Source: an uncultured Acidobacteriota bacterium
GTDB taxonomy: Bacteria; Acidobacteriota; Vicinamibacteria; Marinacidobacterales; SMYC01
Assembly: GCA_947259165.1 (NCBI GenBank)
Contig: CAMYKY010000020.1
Coordinates: forward strand, 45,016-80,691
Direction of reading: 5' to 3'
DNA: 35,676 bases
In this document: one piece after another, positions 31,757-35,676 of the stretch
How the letters are laid out: every line of letters starts with the position of its first letter
Numbering within the stretch: position 1 is the first letter of the stretch
Made by a program: the position numbers and the translations under genes
Notes under the pieces: generated by a model
Database searches by the model: none
The model's input: only the letters and a program-made list of their open reading frames with translations
What the model was told of the DNA's origin: nothing

Positions 31757-31920
31757 CTAGTGCTTGGACCCGCTGTTCCTGTCGGTAAATTGCGAGGTCA
31801 TTTTTTGGCGATGCCAAGGCGCCCGACGAGATCATATCCAGATATTCCGAGGAGGAGCAACGCCGGCAGCGCCCAAAAGGACCCGGAATTTACGACAGGA
31901 TCAGCGGGTCCGAGCACTAG
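31757..31920. repeat. 164-bp foldback element (MITE-like or structured RNA)
   Basis: CTAGTGCTTGGACCCGCTG (31757-31775) pairs with CAGCGGGTCCGAGCACTAG (31902-31920) with one T-G wobble. The pairing continues inward: CCTGTCG-G-TAAATT (31778-31791) with AATTTACGACAGG (31887-31899), interrupted by one T-T mismatch and one bulged G. That gives a helix of about 33 pairs. Inside are a small hairpin TTGGC-GAT-GCCAA (31805-31817) and GGCGC/GCGCC (31818-31822 with 31869-31873). CTAG stands at both ends. The gap from pdxT to pal (31706-32231) holds no supported gene otherwise; a hairpin GAGCCCC/GGGGCTC is at 31987-32008. A MITE with terminal repeats and a rod-shaped non-coding RNA both fit. Confidence 0.65.
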
Positions 31921-32060
31921 CCTGCTCCGTTTGAACCCCGACGACCCTCCGCGGGAAAAACGCTACAAAATTCTCCCCGAGCGCCAGAGCCCCCGCGCCC
32001 AGGGGCTCGATCGGGGCCACCGCGATAGCGTCTTTACTAATAGCTTTTTTTCTCCTATTG

Positions 32061-32090
32061 TTGACAAGTTGCGGTTGGCGCGATTAGACT
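32061..32090 (+). promoter_or_regulatory. Sigma-70-type promoter for pal
   Basis: TTGACA (32061-32066) is a perfect -35 and TAGACT (32085-32090) is a fair -10 at 18-base spacing. Transcription would start near 32097, about 135 bases before GTG 32232. A T-run (32043-32051) lies just upstream. Confidence 0.6.
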
Positions 32091-32101
32091 ATCGCGCCAA
32101 C
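32074..32101. promoter_or_regulatory. 11-bp dyad centred on the pal -10 element (candidate operator)
   Basis: GTTGGCGCGAT (32074-32084) and ATCGCGCCAAC (32091-32101) are exact complements with TAGACT, the -10 itself, between them. A protein bound here would block the polymerase. The same GTTGGC core recurs downstream in the tandem repeat CTCAGTTGG x2 (32125-32142). As a hairpin it lacks a T-run, so it is not a normal terminator. Confidence 0.55.
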
Positions 32102-32124
32102 TGAGGATTCGTTACGACACCAAA

Positions 32125-32142
32125 CTCAGTTGGCTCAGTTGG
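32125..32142 (+). repeat. Tandem repeat CTCAGTTGG x2
   Basis: Two perfect adjacent copies of a 9-base unit lie in the pal leader. The reverse complement of CTCAGTTGGC occurs at 32096-32105 as part of the promoter dyad, so the motif appears three times within 50 bases, in both orientations. Its role is not known. Confidence 0.6.
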
Positions 32143-32231
32143 CTTTCAGTTTCAACGCTTCTCGACAATCCAAACTACGATACTGCGCGATGGAGCGAGA
32201 AGCGCACTCAAACCGCGCAGGAGGTGAGTAC

Positions 32232-32792
32232 GTGAAAAGATCTTGGATGGCCTCCCTGGGATTGCTGGTCTTCGCCGTCACACTCGTCTTGGGGTTGGCC
32301 GGTTGCGGCAAGGAACCGCCACCGCCACCGCCACCACCTGTGGAGGCGCCGCCACCACCACCGCCACCGCCACCACCGCCGCCACCACCGCCGCCGCCAC
32401 CACCACCGACGCCAGGCGAGCTTTTTCAGCGGGCTTCAATCACGGAGCTGCAGCGGAACCTCAACGACGTGCATTTCGATTACGATCAATCGGACCTGCG
32501 CGATGACGCTCGAGCGGCGTTGGCCCAAAATGCCGATTGGCTGAAGCTGAGCTACAACACAGCCGTCGTCGAAGTCGAAGGCCACTGCGATAACCGCGGT
32601 ACGGATCAGTACAACCTGGCCCTCGGGGAGAGACGCGCCCGCGCCGCCATGGAATATCTCCAGTCGCTGGGGATTCCCGCCAATCGCCTCAAAATGGTGA
32701 GCTACGGCGAGGAACGCCCTCAGTGTAGCGACGATACCGAAAGCTGCTGGCAGCGCAACCGGCGCGCGCACTTTCGAATCGACGCGAAGTAG
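32232..32792 (+). CDS. pal: Pal-like OmpA-family outer-membrane lipoprotein
   Basis: This 186-residue protein holds the outer membrane to peptidoglycan. Starting at GTG 32232, with AGGAGGT 6 bases upstream, it has a basic N-terminus, a hydrophobic core and the lipobox LAGC with Cys25 as the lipid-carrying residue. In-frame starts at 32130 and 32190 would bury the signal. A run of eight prolines, VEA, then twenty prolines follows (about 30-60) before the OmpA C-terminal domain: FDYDQSDLRDDARAAL, EGHCDNRGTDQYNLALGERR and SYGEERPQCSDD, with NRRAHFRI at the end. The Asp and Arg that bind diaminopimelate are present. The long proline run is unusual and would form a stiff spacer. It is monocistronic, followed by a strong terminator; no tol genes are in the window. 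Confidence 0.92.
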   Translation: MKRSWMASLGLLVFAVTLVLGLAGCGKEPPPPPPPPVEAPPPPPPPPPPPPPPPPPPPPTPGELFQRASITELQRNLNDVHFDYDQSDLRDDARAALAQNADWLKLSYNTAVVEVEGHCDNRGTDQYNLALGERRARAAMEYLQSLGIPANRLKMVSYGEERPQCSDDTESCWQRNRRAHFRIDAK

Positions 32793-32801
32793 ATTTTGCA
32801 G

Positions 32802-32841
32802 AAACCGCCCCGTAGCGCTGAGCGCTACGGGGCGGTTTTTT
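32802..32841 (+). terminator. Rho-independent terminator after pal
   Basis: Arms AAACCGCCCCGTAGCGCT (32802-32819) and AGCGCTACGGGGCGGTTT (32821-32838) are exact complements, and a run of six T (32836-32841) closes the hairpin. It lies 10 bases after the pal stop. The minus-strand pyrimidine operon ends 40 bases away at 32881 and may also stop here, though its T-run is shorter. Confidence 0.93.
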
Positions 32842-32880
32842 CGACACGAAGTCACGAAGACCAGCACGAAGGTGACATCG

Positions 32881-33192
32881 TTAGTCTTTCGTGCCGGCCC
32901 TACTCTCGGGCGCCTCCCTCAGCAGCCTTGCCCGCAGCTGTTTTGCGCTCACGCGGTGCTTGAACGCTTTGCTCCCGTTTACGAACAGTACGGGAATGTC
33001 GTGCCCATACGTCCCCGCTAGCACTTCGTCCTCATCGATATCGGTCTCGACGAGCCGAACGTCGAGGCCTCGAGCCACCTGCTCCACCACAGCCTTCATC
33101 TCATCGCACAGGTGGCAACCTGCACGAGTCATCAGCTCGACTTCGATCACGGGAGGCTCGTGTCTCCGTAGTTGCCGTTTCTCGTCAGGCAT
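32881..33192 (-). CDS. Glutaredoxin-like protein (DUF836 type)
   Basis: This 103-residue protein has a thioredoxin-fold core: VIEVELMTRAGCHLCDEMK with the redox pair C-H-L-C, then a helix, VRLVETDIDEDEVLAGTYGHDIPVLFVNG with the cis-proline at DIPVLF, and a C-terminal helix. The start is ATG 33192, which overlaps the pyrF stop by 8 bases; the frame is open much further upstream, but that part lies over pyrF and shows no family resemblance. It is the last gene of the pyrK-pyrD-pyrF operon. Small glutaredoxin-like proteins of this type reduce disulfides or bind clusters; a link to the flavin and iron-sulfur protein PyrK or to cysteine redox state in dihydroorotate oxidation is speculation. Confidence 0.85.
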   Translation of the reverse strand: MPDEKRQLRRHEPPVIEVELMTRAGCHLCDEMKAVVEQVARGLDVRLVETDIDEDEVLAGTYGHDIPVLFVNGSKAFKHRVSAKQLRARLLREAPESRAGTKD

Positions 33193-33874
33193 TCGCGAGC
33201 TCGTCCTGGATACGCTCGGCAGCGTCGCGCGGTGCGTCGTGCTGTGTGATCGGCCTTCCCACGACGACGTAGCGCGCTCCGGCTCGAGCGACATCTTGCG
33301 GTGTCGCCACGCGCTTTTGGTCATGGCTCGCAGCGGCCCACTTCGGTCGGACGCCCGGAACCAGCACATCGAGGTTCTCGGTCTCCGTTCGAATCGCTTC
33401 GATCTCGAGCGGAGAGGCCACAACGCCGTCGAGACCGCTTTCCTGCGCGAGTCTCGCGAGGCGCAAGACCTGATCTCGGCTCCCATCGGCGACGCCTAGC
33501 TCGGCGAGGTCGTCGTCACTGAGATTTGTAAGGACGGTGACACCGAACACACGCGGCGGCGCCTCCACACTCCGTGCCGCCGAGGCGGCCGCTTCCATCA
33601 TGGCGCGCCCTCCCGACGTGTGGACATCGAGGATATGGACACCCTGGCGCGCCGCGACAGAGACCGCGCCGGCGACGGTGTTAGGAATATCGTGGAACTT
33701 CAAATCGAGAAACACGCGCGCGTCGGACAGCTCGTCCAAGGCTCGTGGCCCAACAGCAGTAAACAGTTCTTTCCCGACCTTGAAGAAGTCGACGACTTCC
33801 GAGAGCTCATCACGAAGATGAAGAGCTTTGTCGAGCGAATCAAAATCGAGGGCGACGATGAGCTCCGGCTTCAT
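33185..33874 (-). CDS. pyrF: Orotidine 5'-phosphate decarboxylase
   Basis: This 229-residue TIM-barrel enzyme turns OMP into UMP, the last step of pyrimidine nucleotide synthesis. The catalytic set is visible: Asp10 in VALDFD, Lys32 in FFKVGKELF, and Asp57-Lys59-Asp62 in FLDLKFHDIPNTV. The phosphate-binding end is YVVVGRPIT. An upstream in-frame start at 33961 would add 29 residues over pyrD; ATG 33874 matches the family N-terminus (MKPELIVALDFD) and overlaps the pyrD stop as ATGA. The short form is typical of the group I bacterial type. It is coupled at both ends, to pyrD before it and the glutaredoxin-like gene after it. Confidence 0.96.
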   Translation of the reverse strand: MKPELIVALDFDSLDKALHLRDELSEVVDFFKVGKELFTAVGPRALDELSDARVFLDLKFHDIPNTVAGAVSVAARQGVHILDVHTSGGRAMMEAAASAARSVEAPPRVFGVTVLTNLSDDDLAELGVADGSRDQVLRLARLAQESGLDGVVASPLEIEAIRTETENLDVLVPGVRPKWAAASHDQKRVATPQDVARAGARYVVVGRPITQHDAPRDAAERIQDELANA

Positions 33875-34788
33875 GTCTCGACGGCTCCCGTCAGCTCGGA
33901 GATAGCGGCAACCGCGTGCCGTCGGCAATAGTCCTCGAGACCATCGAGCGTTTTTCTCCACACCGACGGATCAACGAAGCCCATCGTCCCGATTTGCACC
34001 GCGGAGGCGCCGGCGAGCAGGAACTCGAGGGCATCTTCGTGCGACGCGATCCCGCCGATGCCGATAACGGGAATCTGCACCGCGTTCGCAGTCTGATAGA
34101 CGAGTCGAACTGCGATCGGTCGTATCGCCGGACCTGAAAGGCCTCCGATAATATTTTTCAGCCGAGGACGGCGAGTCTCGACATCGATGGCCATCGCGGG
34201 GATCGTGTTCATCACCGACAACGCGTCAGCGCCCGCGGCTTCGACTTCGCGGGCGACCGCGGTAATGTCCGTGACATTAGGACTGAGCTTCGGGATCACG
34301 GGAAGCGACGTCTTCTTCTTGACCGCTTCGGTCACTCGGGCCGCCATATTGGGATCGCATCCGAATAGAATTCCGCCTTCGTGAACGTTGGGACAAGAGA
34401 TATTCATCTCGATGCCCGAAACGCCGTCCACGTCGTCTAGGATTCGCGCCAGCTCCGCGTACTCCTCGAGGCTGCTCCCGCAGATATTGACGAGAACAGA
34501 AGTGTCGAGCTCACACAGGCGCGGCATCTTTTCAGTGACGAATTTTTCGATCCCAACCTCCTGAAGCCCGATGGCGTTGAGCATCCCCGACGGAGTCTCC
34601 CAAATTCGCGGCGGAGCACACCCCTCACGGGGTTCCAGGTACAGGCCCTTCACAACGATGCCGCCAATGGCGCTGTAGTCCACGACGTCGAGGTATTCGG
34701 TACCGTAGCCGAACGTGCCACTGGCCGCGATGAGGGGCGTTCGAAAGTGAATGCCAGCGATGGTGACGCTCAGGTCCGGCTTCGTCAT
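33871..34788 (-). CDS. pyrD: Dihydroorotate dehydrogenase B, catalytic subunit (class 1B)
   Basis: This 305-residue FMN protein oxidises dihydroorotate to orotate, passing electrons to PyrK. Cys132 in NISCPNVHEGG is the catalytic base of class 1 enzymes, in place of the Ser of class 2. Other marks are ASGTFGYGTEY, PGM-like ETPSGMLNAIGLQ, VIPKLSPNVTDI with the FMN Lys, LSGPAIRPIAVRLV and VIGIGGIASHEDALEFLLAGASAVQIGT. ATG 34788 was chosen because it overlaps the pyrK stop as ATGA; an in-frame ATG at 34812 adds eight residues. The class 1B form uses NAD through PyrK, so pyrimidine synthesis is not tied to quinone here. Soluble, cytoplasmic, probably an alpha2beta2 complex with PyrK. Confidence 0.96.
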   Translation of the reverse strand: MTKPDLSVTIAGIHFRTPLIAASGTFGYGTEYLDVVDYSAIGGIVVKGLYLEPREGCAPPRIWETPSGMLNAIGLQEVGIEKFVTEKMPRLCELDTSVLVNICGSSLEEYAELARILDDVDGVSGIEMNISCPNVHEGGILFGCDPNMAARVTEAVKKKTSLPVIPKLSPNVTDITAVAREVEAAGADALSVMNTIPAMAIDVETRRPRLKNIIGGLSGPAIRPIAVRLVYQTANAVQIPVIGIGGIASHEDALEFLLAGASAVQIGTMGFVDPSVWRKTLDGLEDYCRRHAVAAISELTGAVET

Positions 34789-35570
34789 AACGGGTGACGA
34801 TCTCGATCCCACTGAATCGAATCCGCATCGAATACGGGGCCTTCACTGCAGCAACGAACGTATTCGCTCGTGTAGACGACGCAGCCGAGACAACACCCCA
34901 TCCCGCACCCCATCCGCCGCTCGAGCGACACCTGATGGGCGACGCCGCGCTCACGGGCCAGCTCCGCAACCTTCACGAGCATCGGCGTAGGCCCACAAGA
35001 GTAGAGTTGCACGGGCCCCGCGAGCGCGTCGTCGATTAGCACGCTCACCCGCCCTTTCTCTCCGAAGCTCCCATCCTCGGTCGCGCACCGCACATCCATC
35101 CCGAGCGCCTCAAACTCTTCCCTCAGATAAAGGTCATGAGCCGTGCGGCCACCGAGAAGGACCGTCGCGTCACGTTCCGCCGCGCGCAGAGCACGCGAAA
35201 ACGCGAGAAAGGGGGCGATCCCGACGCCACCGGCGACGATCACCGGACGGTGCTCCGGCGCTGGCATCGTGAACGTCGAGCCCAACGGTCCCAGGCAATC
35301 GACTTCGGCGCCTTCGGGCAATCGCGCGAGGGCCCTCGTGCCGCGACCCACTTCCTTGACGAGCAAGCTGAATTGCTCCCGATCGGGCTCCGCATCACAA
35401 AACGAGTACGGACGCCTCAGCAGCAGACCCTCGGCCTCGGGCAGCCGCACCATGGTGAACTGGCCTGGGCGCAAGGCCGACGCTAGAAACGACGAGCGGA
35501 AGCAAAGGAGGCTAGCATCAGGCGACAGCGCCCGCCTCTCGACCAGCGTGGCTTTCTCGTCCCGTCGCAT
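34785..35570 (-). CDS. pyrK: Dihydroorotate dehydrogenase B, electron transfer subunit
   Basis: This 261-residue protein binds FAD and a [2Fe-2S] cluster and passes electrons from PyrD to NAD. The FAD site is LLRRPYSFCDAE, the NAD site is IVAGGVGIAPFLAFSRAL, and the cluster cysteines lie in ERRMGCGMGCCLGCVV and YVRCCSEGPVF. The pyrK stop overlaps the pyrD start as ATGA. No ribosome site is clear at ATG 35570; a -10-like TATACT ends 8 bases before it, so the message may have almost no leader. It is the first gene of the visible operon; pyrB, pyrC and carAB are not in the window. Confidence 0.94.
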   Translation of the reverse strand: MRRDEKATLVERRALSPDASLLCFRSSFLASALRPGQFTMVRLPEAEGLLLRRPYSFCDAEPDREQFSLLVKEVGRGTRALARLPEGAEVDCLGPLGSTFTMPAPEHRPVIVAGGVGIAPFLAFSRALRAAERDATVLLGGRTAHDLYLREEFEALGMDVRCATEDGSFGEKGRVSVLIDDALAGPVQLYSCGPTPMLVKVAELARERGVAHQVSLERRMGCGMGCCLGCVVYTSEYVRCCSEGPVFDADSIQWDRDRHPL

Positions 35571-35578
35571 TCAGCGCG

Positions 35579-35584
35579 AGTATA
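35579..35584 (-). promoter_or_regulatory. -10-like element just before pyrK
   Basis: On the minus strand TATACT ends 8 bases before the pyrK start codon. A start site 6-8 bases further would give a leaderless or nearly leaderless transcript. No good -35 is seen 16-18 bases upstream (CCAGTG), so support is weak. The remaining bases to 35676 hold no gene that I can support. Confidence 0.3.
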
Positions 35585-35676
35585 ACGCAGCCCGCCATCA
35601 GCACTGGTGGTAGTCGGAAACGTTGCCGTCGAATGATGGGGCTGAAAGAGAAGCGAAAAGAAGGAAAAAGGGGATT

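Noticed and set aside
31757-31920. SRP RNA or 6S RNA
   Set aside because: The GGAGGAGCA stretch recalls SRP domain IV, but the 5' side of the loop is far too long and the tetraloop does not fit. No 6S-type central bubble is evident in the helix.
33193-33486. A 98-residue N-terminal extension of the glutaredoxin-like protein
   Set aside because: It lies antiphase over pyrF, is rich in Arg/Ser, and the ATG at 33192 overlaps the pyrF stop as expected for a coupled gene.

Overview
The window reads as chromosomal DNA from a GC-rich Gram-negative bacterium. An outer-membrane barrel protein, a Wza-type exporter, a fused Wzc-type kinase and a Pal-type lipoprotein indicate two membranes. A sigma-54 activator with several matching -24/-12 promoters, a two-subunit 2-oxoacid:ferredoxin oxidoreductase, PdxST-type vitamin B6 synthesis and a PyrK/PyrD pair would fit a deltaproteobacterial-type lineage (for example Myxococcota or an uncultured relative). 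The sequence alone does not settle the taxon.

Region 1 (1-11586, + strand) is an exopolysaccharide locus. It holds the end of a probable glycosyltransferase, an AsnB-type amidotransferase, a NodU-type carbamoyltransferase, a GT4 glycosyltransferase, a long leader behind a candidate sigma-54 promoter, and then four tightly packed genes: a WecA/MraY-type sugar-phosphate transferase, an AMIN-like/beta-barrel protein, a Wza-type export protein and a Wzc-type chain-length regulator/tyrosine kinase. No flippase, polymerase or exosortase lies in the window.

Region 2 (11928-20451) is the most unusual part. A three-gene minus-strand operon encodes an exported protein with an internal duplication, a secreted trypsin-like protease and a membrane FHA protein. 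It starts from a textbook -24/-12 promoter (15656-15641). A second such promoter (15876-15891) points the other way into a LysM-like/FecR gene. A third, perfect one (17384-17399) lies just before a Ser-His signal-peptidase-like gene that is coupled to a nucleotidyltransferase-family gene and an NtrC-type activator. My inference is one sigma-54 regulon linking polysaccharide export to a cell-surface proteolysis and sensing module, with the activator encoded inside it. GG-N-CC dyads about 100 bp upstream of the promoters are candidate activator sites.

Region 3 (20455-28525) holds a convergent DUF2723-type membrane protein with a beta-rich tail, the korAB pair behind a stem-loop-rich leader, a nested inverted-repeat element (25357-25684) that supplies the start codon of an EamA transporter, and a pseudo-receiver/GAF/HD-GYP protein with a large insertion in its catalytic domain.

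Region 4 (28664-31705) is pdxR-pdxS-pdxT, with a dyad over the pdxR start codon and a 20-bp-spaced direct repeat before pdxS. A 164-bp foldback element (31757-31920) follows.

Region 5 (32061-35676) has a pal gene with a dyad over its promoter, a long poly-proline tract and a strong terminator. Facing it is a minus-strand pyrimidine operon (pyrK-pyrD-pyrF-glutaredoxin-like) in which every junction overlaps.
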